Translations under genes and position numbers: made by a program
Shown: positions 6,610-14,265 of the stretch, one piece after another
How the letters are laid out: each line of letters opens with the position of its first letter
How positions within the stretch are numbered: position 1 is the stretch's first letter
The notes under the pieces: model-generated
Told to the model about the DNA's origin: nothing
Databases searched by the model: none
Seen by the model: only the letters and a program-made list of their open reading frames with translations
From: Hahella sp. HNIBRBA332
GTDB lineage: Bacteria; Pseudomonadota; Gammaproteobacteria; Pseudomonadales; Oleiphilaceae
Direction: 5' to 3'
Assembly (NCBI RefSeq): GCF_030719035.1
Contig: NZ_CP132203.1
Span: 4,172,501 to 4,236,500, forward strand
DNA: 64,000 bases

Positions 6610-6726
6610 CGGCGACAATAAGGGCGCATGACATGTCATCTGCTCTACCAACTGAGCTACGGTCAGAGACCGCCGGGACTCGAACCCGGGACCAAATGGT
6701 TAATGTAGTCATACTGGCATTCGCCG
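6610..6726 (-). ncRNA. Y RNA-like unit Y1 (long, tRNA-mimic; YrlA type)
   Basis: First unit after the Ro gene, about 117 bases. Outer helix CGGCGA/UCGCCG; Ro-binding signature GGCGAAUG on the 5' strand and UUGUCGCC on the 3' strand; second helix GUAUGAC/GUCAUGC. Inside are a T arm (CCGGG-UUCGAGU-CCCGG), a closed acceptor-like hairpin (CGGUC-UCU-GACCG) and a D arm (GCUC-AGUUGGUA-GAGC). The order T, acceptor, D with no anticodon arm is that of known bacterial YrlA RNAs, not of a tRNA. The unit starts 67 bases past the Ro stop codon on the same strand, so co-transcription is likely. Confidence 0.88.
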
Positions 6727-6793
6727 ATATCAATAACTAAGCCTGCGAATCAGGCCGCCCGCAGACGGCCTTTCTCTTTACCAAGATCCTTGG

Positions 6794-8356
6794 CTACAGT
6801 TCGATTTCCTTGATGGTGCGCACCCAGGTCTGTGGGTTATCGCTCAAAAAGGACTTCATCACTGTGAACACCTGATCGGAGAATCCTCCCACGTTCAGGA
6901 TGTCATCACGCTCCATCGCCTGGGTGTATGCGTTGGGCACAACATCGATACACACCATTTTTGCGTTGGGGTTACGCTGCTTCAGCTTCAGCCACTCCTG
7001 CATCACCGCCGTCCCTGAGTTGTACCCCGCATAACGGCTGTTCGTATCAATCCATGACTCGTTATCGCTAACGAAGACCAGCGTATCCACTTCCGCTTTG
7101 CGCCGGTTCAGCTCTACCAGAGGCGCGGAACAGTTCGTTCCGCCGCCGCCCAGTTGCGCCAGCTTGGTCGCGTTGGTCATCACCGAATCCCGAGGATTCA
7201 AACGCACCTGATGCACTGATGTCGCGAACGGGAGAATCTCCGCATCCTTGTTTTTCGCCAGGATAGCCGCAGCCACCAGAGCGGCGACATCGATACACCG
7301 CACCTTACTGGAAGCGCCGGGACGATAACCTGACACCGACTGAGTCATAGACCCGCTGGTATCCGGCAACACGACAACCCGACCTTCCAGCGCCGGAACA
7401 TTCTGCAGCGCGATCTCCATCGCGTCCTGCAAGGCCTCCGTCACCATTTTAGGCACACCTTCGCCCGCCATGGTGTAAGCAGCCATCAATTGATACGGAA
7501 ACGCCTTGGCCTTGCGAATGGCGTTCTCATCACGCAGACGGTCAGCGATCACACGGTCCATTCCTTTTTCCTTGAACACGCCCTGCCGCGCAAAGGTATT
7601 CAAGTTCATCCGCGTCATCTGCCATCCCGCATTGCGGGCGATGCCAGCCCAATGCGCTTGTGTCAGGTTCAGCGCTGTCAGCAACCGAAACTCCACTTTC
7701 GGCAGCGGCTGGGACTGATCCGCCTTAAAGGCCTCATAATCCCGCACAACCTGCGGCAGCTTCTCCGCATCGTATTCTCTATCGATCAGATAACCGTACA
7801 GCGCCTGCCGCATCAGGTTTTCCGGCTTTGGCCGCACCATCTTGATGACATCCTTCATCGAAGGCGACGCACCGACAGAATCCATGAACAAAGAAGACTC
7901 GCCGCGAGCGTTGATCCATTCTTTCACCAGCCGCTTAGGCATGGTTCCCAGAGATTTACGCCCAACCACGCCGGAACGCATGATCTGTACGAAGTTTCTC
8001 ACCATACGGCCGTTATCAATGACCCGCTTGAACACGACGGGAACCATTTCCGGCGCCCGCACAGTCAGTATCGCAGTCAACAGCGCCGGCATATCTTTCA
8101 TGAAGCCGCGCTCCCGAGCGAATACCGCCAATTTAGCGATAAATTCTGGCTCCACTTGAGCGGCGAACTCCATGACTTTTTCCAACTGATCTTCAGCGGA
8201 AGCATAGAATGTACTCGTGAAACATCCGGTCACCGCGTACTGCGCCAGCGCATGCTCTGCGGAATATTTATAAGCCAGGCCACCGGCCTGATTAACGGTG
8301 TCCGCCGCAGGCGCCATTTTTCCGCGCCGGGTGTTGAATAATGTTTTACTCGCCAT
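6794..8356 (-). CDS. rsr: Ro60 homologue (Rsr), TROVE and vWA domain RNA-binding protein
   Basis: 520 residues from the ATG at 8356, chosen because GGGAG sits 7 bases upstream. An in-frame ATG at 8401 has no comparable site and would put the leader hairpin inside the gene. The TROVE ring of helical repeats (about 20-320) is followed by a vWA domain with an intact MIDAS: DTSGSM near 332, GGGTNCSAPL and VFVSDNESW. Bacterial Ro60 binds Y RNAs on its outer surface and misfolded RNA ends in its pore, and works with exonucleases such as PNPase in RNA decay and stress survival. The ten Y-like RNAs downstream on the same strand make the assignment firm. No rtcBA or rtcR is in the window. Confidence 0.95.
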   Translation of the reverse strand: MASKTLFNTRRGKMAPAADTVNQAGGLAYKYSAEHALAQYAVTGCFTSTFYASAEDQLEKVMEFAAQVEPEFIAKLAVFARERGFMKDMPALLTAILTVRAPEMVPVVFKRVIDNGRMVRNFVQIMRSGVVGRKSLGTMPKRLVKEWINARGESSLFMDSVGASPSMKDVIKMVRPKPENLMRQALYGYLIDREYDAEKLPQVVRDYEAFKADQSQPLPKVEFRLLTALNLTQAHWAGIARNAGWQMTRMNLNTFARQGVFKEKGMDRVIADRLRDENAIRKAKAFPYQLMAAYTMAGEGVPKMVTEALQDAMEIALQNVPALEGRVVVLPDTSGSMTQSVSGYRPGASSKVRCIDVAALVAAAILAKNKDAEILPFATSVHQVRLNPRDSVMTNATKLAQLGGGGTNCSAPLVELNRRKAEVDTLVFVSDNESWIDTNSRYAGYNSGTAVMQEWLKLKQRNPNAKMVCIDVVPNAYTQAMERDDILNVGGFSDQVFTVMKSFLSDNPQTWVRTIKEIEL

Positions 8357-8368
8357 TTCTTTACTCCC

Positions 8369-8386
8369 GCCGACAATACATTCGGC
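8369..8386 (-). promoter_or_regulatory. Mini Ro-binding hairpin in the rsr leader, abutting the Shine-Dalgarno
   Basis: On the minus strand, GCCGA and UCGGC pair around the loop AUGUAUUG. This joins the two halves of the Ro-binding signature (GNCGAAUG and UUGUC) in one 18-base hairpin. The next five bases are the GGGAG Shine-Dalgarno of rsr. Bound Ro60 would be expected to block ribosome access. This would be autoregulation by mimicry and is inference from the sequence match. Confidence 0.7.
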
Positions 8387-8472
8387 TTTACTGAATTTCA
8401 CTGCTATCTAATCTGGTAATCAGACTCTGTCGCAGTGTTCCAAGACATTGTTTGTTTACTTGCCAGATGTAT

Positions 8473-8488
8473 TGCAGCCCACATGCCA
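8473..8488 (-). promoter_or_regulatory. Sigma-54 (-24/-12) promoter of rsr
   Basis: The minus strand reads TGGCAT-GTGGG-CTGCA, matching TGGCAY-N5-TTGCW at all but one position, with the invariant GG and GC correctly spaced. It would start transcription near 8462, giving a leader of about 105 bases that includes the Ro-like hairpin. In Salmonella the rsr-Y RNA-rtcBA operon is driven by sigma-54 and RtcR, which supports the call. Confidence 0.68.
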
Positions 8489-8702
8489 ACTTTCCAAAAT
8501 CATCCGAAAATATTTCTTAAGTTACTGATACCAAACAACTTAATTTTTATTTCTTGATTTTTTGCAGAGAAATTAAGAAATTCATAAAATGGATTTTATA
8601 TCTATAAAAATAAAAAATTATCTAAATAAATAACCGCAATTATCCTAATCCACTTTTAATTGGCCTCGTGTCTCGTAATAACGACTATACTTAACGCCGC
8701 AA

Positions 8703-8716
8703 TGAAAACGCTTTCA
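8703..8716. promoter_or_regulatory. LacI-family-type operator, distal
   Basis: TGAAAACGCTTTCA is nearly palindromic and fits the TGAAARCGYTTTCA pattern of LacI-family operators. The 8402-9003 gap also holds the rsr promoter, a very AT-rich stretch (8510-8640) and a possible small ORF. A second related site lies just before the diheme oxidoreductase gene. Confidence 0.5.
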
Positions 8717-8793
8717 CAAAATTCATAAAAATCAGATCGTTTGAATAGCGAGTTAATAACGGGTTAACAAGGAGGCAACATGGAGATAACCAT

Positions 8794-8967
8794 TTGAAAG
8801 TAAAAGCTAAAAAAGAACAGGCAACGCCAGTTCCGTCAGCGCTTCCGTTTGGCGCAAAGGCAAATGCTAGTCCGGATTACCGATTCATCTCAGAGCCTGA
8901 GCGTTGTATAAGCCTGAACTGGCCAATACCAAACAGGGATTGCTTTAGATGTATGCGCTTTCCTTAA
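8794..8967 (+). CDS. Possible small ORF (57 aa) behind a strong Shine-Dalgarno
   Basis: A perfect AAGGAGG (8769-8775) precedes ATG at 8780, but that frame encodes only MEITI before its stop at 8797. Overlapping it, a TTG at 8794 opens a 57-residue frame, LKVKAKKEQATPVPSALPFG..., ending RDCFRCMRFP. This could be a leader peptide with coupled reinitiation, a small protein whose start is frameshifted, or chance. No family is recognised. Confidence 0.3.
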   Translation: MKVKAKKEQATPVPSALPFGAKANASPDYRFISEPERCISLNWPIPNRDCFRCMRFP

Positions 8968-8975
8968 GATAAAAA

Positions 8976-8989
8976 TGGTAACGCTTTCA
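8976..8989. promoter_or_regulatory. LacI-family-type operator, proximal
   Basis: TGGTAACGCTTTCA shares AACGCTTTCA with the site at 8703-8716 and lies 14 bases before the oxidoreductase ATG, where a repressor would block transcription or elongation. No LacI-family gene is in the window. Confidence 0.5.
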
Positions 8990-9003
8990 TAAAGAGACCG
9001 CCT

Positions 9004-11868
9004 ATGAAAACCAAAGACTCCATCATGGACAAGCTGCTGACGACTCTACTGCTGCTTTCAGGAACCGCCTACGCCGCTGATCCCGGCGACCCTCGCGAGT
9101 TCACGCAAACACTACAGATGAATGGCGGCTCAGCCATGCTGCGCTTCCACTCTCCCCAAGCTCTCAATTTGCGCTCCCCCACGGAGCGGGTATATATCAA
9201 CTACCGCATCAATGGCTCGCAAATACAGGTTGAAGAACTGACGGAAACCGCAGCACAGACCGAGTTTGAGACCCAGATTTCCGGATTAAACGACGGCGAC
9301 CGCATTGAGTACTACTACACACAGGTGCTGGACGCCCAGTTCGCAGAGCTGCCGGTGGATAGCGGCTGGTTCAAATACAAAGTCGGCGAAGGTTTTTCAA
9401 AGCCCGCCTACCCGCTTACCTTTACCTTCGGCGGCCGTTTTCGCGACCGGCATGAGGGCGAAGGTCGCTTCGATCACTATGTCGCCGGATATACCAGCGG
9501 CACCAGCTATATCGCCACCTTCAAAGACTGGGGAAATCGTCTGGAGATGACCGTCGTGACCGACGACCCCACCGACAATAGCGACATCCGCTGGAGTGAC
9601 CATATCGGCGTGCCCGACCCGCTCAACAAACAGGATGTCTGCTATCGCGCGGAATTCGATAAAGGCGGCGACATGGAGCAGGTCAACGCCAACACCTGGC
9701 GCTATGTCATTAATGACGTCACAGAGGGTCAACTGATTGATCTGGAGTGGACGTTCAAACGCGCCAGCACGGACCAACAGTACTACAACGATATTTTTCG
9801 CATCCGCATTGGCGAGGGACATCTATCCCAGGAACGCCAGCATCCCTATTTCTCTCCCGGCGGCTCCACCACGCCGAACATTATTCAGGATAAGCAGTTT
9901 CTATTCGCCCAGCATCTGGTCAACATCGGCGGTCAGGAAATGAAAGATTTCCTGGCGGGAAAAACGTTGTTCGACACCGACTTTGGCGAGAGCAATCCAG
10001 ATATCGCCCTGCATGCGCCTCAGACTAAATACGATTGCATCGGCGACCAGCCCTCTCCCAAGCAATATATCGATTTCCCCCAACGGGCGCGCACGCCGGT
10101 GACGCTGGCGAACCAGCTGGGGCCGCAGTTTAACAACAGCTCCTGCTTCGCCTGCCATACCAATGACGGCCGCGGAACACCGCCAGAACCCGGACAACCG
10201 ATGCAATCCATGCTACTGGCGCTCAGTGTCGAGGGAACGGATGCTCATGGCGGCCCTGCGCCGCACCCCACTTACGGTTCACAGTTACAGGACAAAAGTG
10301 TGAATGGAGGATCTGGCGAAGGCCAGGCTAGCGTGACTTACCAAAGTATCACTCGCAACCACATTGGCGGGGGAACCTACACCCTGCACAAGCCAATTTA
10401 CGACTGGACGCTGGACGCCCCCATCAACAGCGGCGATATTCTGTTTTCACCGCGCATTGCGCCGCAGCTGACCGGTATGGGATTGATCGACGCCATCTCT
10501 GACGCAACGATATTAGCTTTCACCGATCCTGATGACGCCAATGGCGACGGCATTTCCGGCAAAGCCAACTATGTGTGGGACAGACAGTCGCAAAGCATGC
10601 GACTGGGCAAATATGGCTGGAAGGCCGGACAACCCAGCGTATTGCAACAGACCGCCAAGGCCGCTCATGAAGATATGGGGATAGCCAACCCCATATTCGG
10701 AAACGGCGCGGAGTTTTCCATGGAAGATCTACACAAGATCGAATCCTACGTACGCCATCTCGCCGTGCCGCCCAACCTGGAGTTTTTCGCCGACGAGGCG
10801 TCCCAGGCCAGCAAGCTAAGAGGCAAAGCGCTGTTCAAGGAAGCTAACTGCAGCGGCTGTCATATCCCCACGATGACCACCTCATCGGACTTTGAAGTCG
10901 CCTCGCTCCGCAATCAGGTCATCCAGCCCTTCTCCGATTTCCTGTTGCACGACATGGGACCGGATCTTGCCGACAATCGCCCCGAATACGCCGCTACGGG
11001 TTATGAGTGGAGAACGCCGCCGCTCTGGGCGATAGGCCACTTCGCGGAAGTTAACGGCAATGCCCGCTATCTACATGACGGTCGCGCCACCTCTATCGAA
11101 GAGGCGATTATGTGGCACGGTGGTGAAGCCGCCGCCTCTCGCGACGCCTTCTCCGCCATGTCCTCCTCCGAGCGGGAAGATCTGATCGCCTATACCCGTT
11201 TTCCGTTCGTTGATCCTGTCGCAGATGGCGGCCCCGCTGTGAAAACGCCATCGGCGTCGATTGTCTCGCCTACGCAGGGCAGCCAAGTGGAACGCGATGT
11301 CGAGCTAGCGTTCACATTGCGCAACTGGGAAATGAACGTTGACGGCCGCCATTTGCACTGGTTCGTGGATGGCGTCGACCAGGGCGAGCGCTATGACGCC
11401 TCCCCAATCACTATCTCTGAACTCTCTGACGGCGAACACACCATCGCCGTGAAGCTGGCGAACGCCGACCATCAGTTTGTAGGCGGCGCGCAGGTCAACG
11501 TGAAAGTTGGCGGCGATGCGCCCGGACCAGATCCGCAGCCGCAAGGCATTACTAAAAACGCGGATGGCAGCGTCACCTACGCCATCACATTCGCCGGCAA
11601 GATGGAGCGCGTACAGTTGTTCGTGGAGAAAAACGGCGGCCCCGGCTATTTCTGGGCTCCCTTGTTGAAAGCGGATGGCGGCTTGCAGAACGGCGCACAG
11701 GAGACCGCCAACAGCGACGGCTCCTACCGTTACAGCATCACTCACCCTGCATCGCATTACGGACCGGCGCAGACATTGCGCCATCGCTTCTACGCCTATA
11801 GTCCAGCGGCGGGGCAGCTGTTTCAGCCCGGTCCTGGCGACGCGCTGGGCGAGGTGTTCAACTACTGA
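9004..11868 (+). CDS. Secreted diheme oxidoreductase (DHOR) with extra N- and C-terminal domains
   Basis: 954 residues. A signal sequence (DKLLTTLLLLSGTAYAAD) leads into an N-terminal beta-rich region (about 25-300) of unrecognised type. The central part has two c-type heme motifs, CFACH near residue 381 and CSGCH near 616, with ATGYEWRTPPLWAIGHF and YLHDGRATSIEEAIMWHGGEA. These are typical of the DHOR/DUF1111 family of periplasmic peroxidase-like diheme proteins. After about residue 740 come an Ig-like segment (VSPTQGSQVERDVELAF) and a second beta domain near the C terminus. The DHOR core alone is usually about 450-500 residues, so this is a large multidomain version, probably exported and surface or carbohydrate associated. 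Two LacI-type operators precede it. Confidence 0.82.
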   Translation: MKTKDSIMDKLLTTLLLLSGTAYAADPGDPREFTQTLQMNGGSAMLRFHSPQALNLRSPTERVYINYRINGSQIQVEELTETAAQTEFETQISGLNDGDRIEYYYTQVLDAQFAELPVDSGWFKYKVGEGFSKPAYPLTFTFGGRFRDRHEGEGRFDHYVAGYTSGTSYIATFKDWGNRLEMTVVTDDPTDNSDIRWSDHIGVPDPLNKQDVCYRAEFDKGGDMEQVNANTWRYVINDVTEGQLIDLEWTFKRASTDQQYYNDIFRIRIGEGHLSQERQHPYFSPGGSTTPNIIQDKQFLFAQHLVNIGGQEMKDFLAGKTLFDTDFGESNPDIALHAPQTKYDCIGDQPSPKQYIDFPQRARTPVTLANQLGPQFNNSSCFACHTNDGRGTPPEPGQPMQSMLLALSVEGTDAHGGPAPHPTYGSQLQDKSVNGGSGEGQASVTYQSITRNHIGGGTYTLHKPIYDWTLDAPINSGDILFSPRIAPQLTGMGLIDAISDATILAFTDPDDANGDGISGKANYVWDRQSQSMRLGKYGWKAGQPSVLQQTAKAAHEDMGIANPIFGNGAEFSMEDLHKIESYVRHLAVPPNLEFFADEASQASKLRGKALFKEANCSGCHIPTMTTSSDFEVASLRNQVIQPFSDFLLHDMGPDLADNRPEYAATGYEWRTPPLWAIGHFAEVNGNARYLHDGRATSIEEAIMWHGGEAAASRDAFSAMSSSEREDLIAYTRFPFVDPVADGGPAVKTPSASIVSPTQGSQVERDVELAFTLRNWEMNVDGRHLHWFVDGVDQGERYDASPITISELSDGEHTIAVKLANADHQFVGGAQVNVKVGGDAPGPDPQPQGITKNADGSVTYAITFAGKMERVQLFVEKNGGPGYFWAPLLKADGGLQNGAQETANSDGSYRYSITHPASHYGPAQTLRHRFYAYSPAAGQLFQPGPGDALGEVFNY

Positions 11869-11911
11869 AGCCGAGCACACAACGCACAACATAAAACTGT
11901 CGCAAACAATC

Positions 11912-11935
11912 AAGGGGCGCTAGCGCCCCTTTTAC
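11912..11935 (+). terminator. Intrinsic terminator after the diheme oxidoreductase
   Basis: AGGGGCGC and GCGCCCCT form a hairpin followed by TTTT. It lies between convergent genes and could act on both. Confidence 0.75.
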
Positions 11936-11950
11936 GTTTTCTTATCGACC

Positions 11951-13015
11951 TCAGTCCAATAAGGCGAGTATCTCCGAGACAGCCTCGTCAATTCCCGTCA
12001 AAGCTGGAGGCTTCATGGGCGGCGCGGCGCAGATCTGATTCAGCTCATCGACAATCGCCCCACTGAATAGTTGCTTCTCATCGATTTCCTGGCACGGGAC
12101 ATGTTGTCGCAACCACTCAATCTGATAAGGCTCTTCCGGCCAATCCCGTCGCGGCAGGTACAGCACCGGCGTCTGATTCACCGCCGCCTCCGCCAGCGTG
12201 CCGTAGCCTGGCTTGGTGACCACAGCGTCGCAGCTGGCGAGAAGGTCGATATGCGCAATTGCGAAGTCCTTGTAGCAGATAAAGTCATCCCGGCCGTTTA
12301 CCGGCTCCCCTGTCAGCCAGAGCAGCCCGGGAGTGCTTGGCCAGTCGTGAAAAGGGATGGCGTAAGGCATGCCGCCCATAGACACCAGCACAAATCTGTC
12401 TGTGTCCGGACGCTGCAACGCCTCACGCAAATCGCATCGGCGACCGGACCGCGATATCGGACCAATAGACTTCACATGGGCCATGCCCGTCATCGGCATG
12501 CCCGGAGTCACCCGCAAAAATAACTGGGCCTGGTTATAAGCGTCGCATATCCACTCGTATATCTCTCGACTCCTGGGTTTGTCGCCGCAGTAGGAAAGAA
12601 AAATATCGGCCCAATTCAGCGAGCAGAAATGCATGGAAGGAACACCCAGTTCCGCCGCTGCGGCGGATAATCGATAGCTGATATTGGTTAACACCAAATC
12701 CGGCTTCTGCTCGCGCAAATGCGCCGTTTCCGTCGCCAGCGTCTCCGCCCAGGTTTCATATTCATTCAGGTACGCGTCATAAGTGGCTTGAACATTGACC
12801 TTGAGAGCGTCAAACATGGGCATGCCCAAATCCGTTCGTCTCAGCACATGACGAAACGGGCCCTGCAACCAGGTTTGCAGAATAGGCAGCGGCGCTTCGC
12901 TTTGAATGGCCAGCCTGATATCCGAGCGCCCGCTCATCAGGCGATTCAGCACGGGCGCTACTTGCGCCAGATGCCCGAAACCATGAAAGGAAATCGCGCA
13001 ATAGACGGTTTTCAT
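11951..13015 (-). CDS. Glycosyltransferase-like protein (GT-B fold, MurG/UGT type)
   Basis: 354 residues. The N terminus (MKTVYCAISFHGFGHLAQVAPVL) has the glycine/histidine-rich loop typical of GT-B enzymes. The C-terminal half has VTKPGYGTLAEAAVNQTPVLYLPR near residue 270, the nucleotide-sugar binding region. There is no signal peptide or membrane segment, so it is likely cytosolic. Its start is 22 bases past the stop of the upstream esterase gene on the same strand, so the two are probably co-transcribed. Donor and acceptor cannot be inferred. Confidence 0.75.
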   Translation of the reverse strand: MKTVYCAISFHGFGHLAQVAPVLNRLMSGRSDIRLAIQSEAPLPILQTWLQGPFRHVLRRTDLGMPMFDALKVNVQATYDAYLNEYETWAETLATETAHLREQKPDLVLTNISYRLSAAAAELGVPSMHFCSLNWADIFLSYCGDKPRSREIYEWICDAYNQAQLFLRVTPGMPMTGMAHVKSIGPISRSGRRCDLREALQRPDTDRFVLVSMGGMPYAIPFHDWPSTPGLLWLTGEPVNGRDDFICYKDFAIAHIDLLASCDAVVTKPGYGTLAEAAVNQTPVLYLPRRDWPEEPYQIEWLRQHVPCQEIDEKQLFSGAIVDELNQICAAPPMKPPALTGIDEAVSEILALLD

Positions 13016-13037
13016 CGCGCCCCCGCTGCGCCAAGGA

Positions 13038-14015
13038 TCACTTCAGCGCCCAATAGCCCACCGGCTTCAGATGCTTGGTGAAAAACGCTTTGGTCAGTTC
13101 GACTACTTTTACGTCATTGAAACGACCATGCTGCCCGCCTTTTACCGTGTAAAAGGACACCGGCACTTCCGCCGCTTTCAGCGCCGCCTCCAGCAGTTGG
13201 CTTTGATGGTGGGGGACAATGGAGTCAGCGTCCCCATGCACAATCAGGAAAGGCGCGTCGCCTTCGTTGACATAGGTGATCGGGTTGGCCCGCTCGACTT
13301 TGTCCTTGTTGTCCTGAATCGCGCCGCCGATCAAACGGGATTCAGGAGAGTCCGCTTTGTCGTGAGACTGGCTGGCGGGAAGACGGTTCTCATCCATCTG
13401 CAGGAAATCCGTGGGGCCGAAATAATCCACCACCGCTTGCACCCGGCTGGAAACATTCAGATTCTCGCCCACGTCAAAGTCCTCCACATCCCCCGTCGTT
13501 CCCAGCAGCGCGGCAAGGTGACCGCCGGCGGAAGCGCCCCACACGCCAATGCGCTCAGGGTCAATGTCATATTGCCCGGCGTTGGCGCGCAACCAGCGCA
13601 CCGCCGCCTTGACGTCTTCTAACTGTGCGGGAAACTTGGCCACATTACTAAGGCGATAGTTGACGCTGGCGACGGCATAGCCTTCATCCACGTAGCCGAT
13701 GGGAACGCCCTGGGTTTTATCGCCATTCATCCAACCTCCGCCGTGAATCCAGATAATCAGGGGGATATTTTTACCGGCTGAAGGAAGATACAGGTCCAAC
13801 TTTTGTTGCGCATGGCCGTTACTCACATACGCCATGTCTCGATGTGAAATAACGCCCTGCTCCGCGGGAGGGATAAATCCGGAGTCAGGCGTCGGCGCCG
13901 ACTTTTCCTGCGCGGGCGGCTGCGCAGGCGAGGACGTCGTCTCAGGGGAACTCTCGGTCGCCGCCACCGAAACACTTACCATAAAAAAGGAAGCAATGAA
14001 TGCTTGAAGCCGCAT
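13038..14015 (-). CDS. Secreted alpha/beta hydrolase (acetylesterase/BD-FAE type)
   Basis: About 325 residues from the ATG at 14015, preferred over 14045 because AAAGGAG lies upstream and a clean signal peptide follows (MRLQAFIASFFMVSVSVAAT). A Pro/Ser/Thr-rich linker (about 20-50) precedes the hydrolase domain. HGGGW forms the oxyanion hole, GASAGG the serine elbow, DADSIVP the acid and GGQHG the histidine. The family hydrolyses carboxylic esters, often acetyl or feruloyl groups on polysaccharides. It is the first gene of a likely two-gene unit with the glycosyltransferase. Confidence 0.88.
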   Translation of the reverse strand: MRLQAFIASFFMVSVSVAATESSPETTSSPAQPPAQEKSAPTPDSGFIPPAEQGVISHRDMAYVSNGHAQQKLDLYLPSAGKNIPLIIWIHGGGWMNGDKTQGVPIGYVDEGYAVASVNYRLSNVAKFPAQLEDVKAAVRWLRANAGQYDIDPERIGVWGASAGGHLAALLGTTGDVEDFDVGENLNVSSRVQAVVDYFGPTDFLQMDENRLPASQSHDKADSPESRLIGGAIQDNKDKVERANPITYVNEGDAPFLIVHGDADSIVPHHQSQLLEAALKAAEVPVSFYTVKGGQHGRFNDVKVVELTKAFFTKHLKPVGYWALK

Positions 14016-14214
14016 CAGACTATCTCCTTTCGATGCAGTGACCACGCGTCGGTTTTAAGCACATCCTTTTTCCGTACGCGCTAATAGCATAGGCCCGCGC
14101 AGAAAAAGCGCCAGAAAATCCGACGACGCCAAATGGCGCTGAACATAACATGCAGGAGAATGCAGTGACAACCAAGCCTGTTCGTCGCTAAATGCGGAGA
14201 GAAAATGAGAATGC

Positions 14215-14240
14215 AAAGGGCCGGGTATGCGCCCGGCCCT
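14215..14240 (-). terminator. Terminator-like hairpin after the repeat protein
   Basis: On the minus strand, GGGCCGGG and CCCGGCCC form a strong hairpin followed by TTTGCATT. It lies about 25 bases past the stop of the 706-residue protein. Confidence 0.65.
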
Positions 14241-14265
14241 GTTCAGAGGTTTACATAAAATGGCG

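Noticed and set aside
5393..6726. A cluster of ordinary tRNA genes, suggested by repeated GGTTCGA T-loops and D-arm sequences on the minus strand.
   Set aside because: The T arm comes before the D arm, the acceptor strands are joined by a short loop, and no anticodon arm or CCA end exists. The order fits Y RNA tRNA mimics instead.
5393..6726. CRISPR-like array, because of regularly spaced repeats.
   Set aside because: The repeats are long, structured, unequal in size and covarying, with no short identical repeats or unique spacers and no cas genes.
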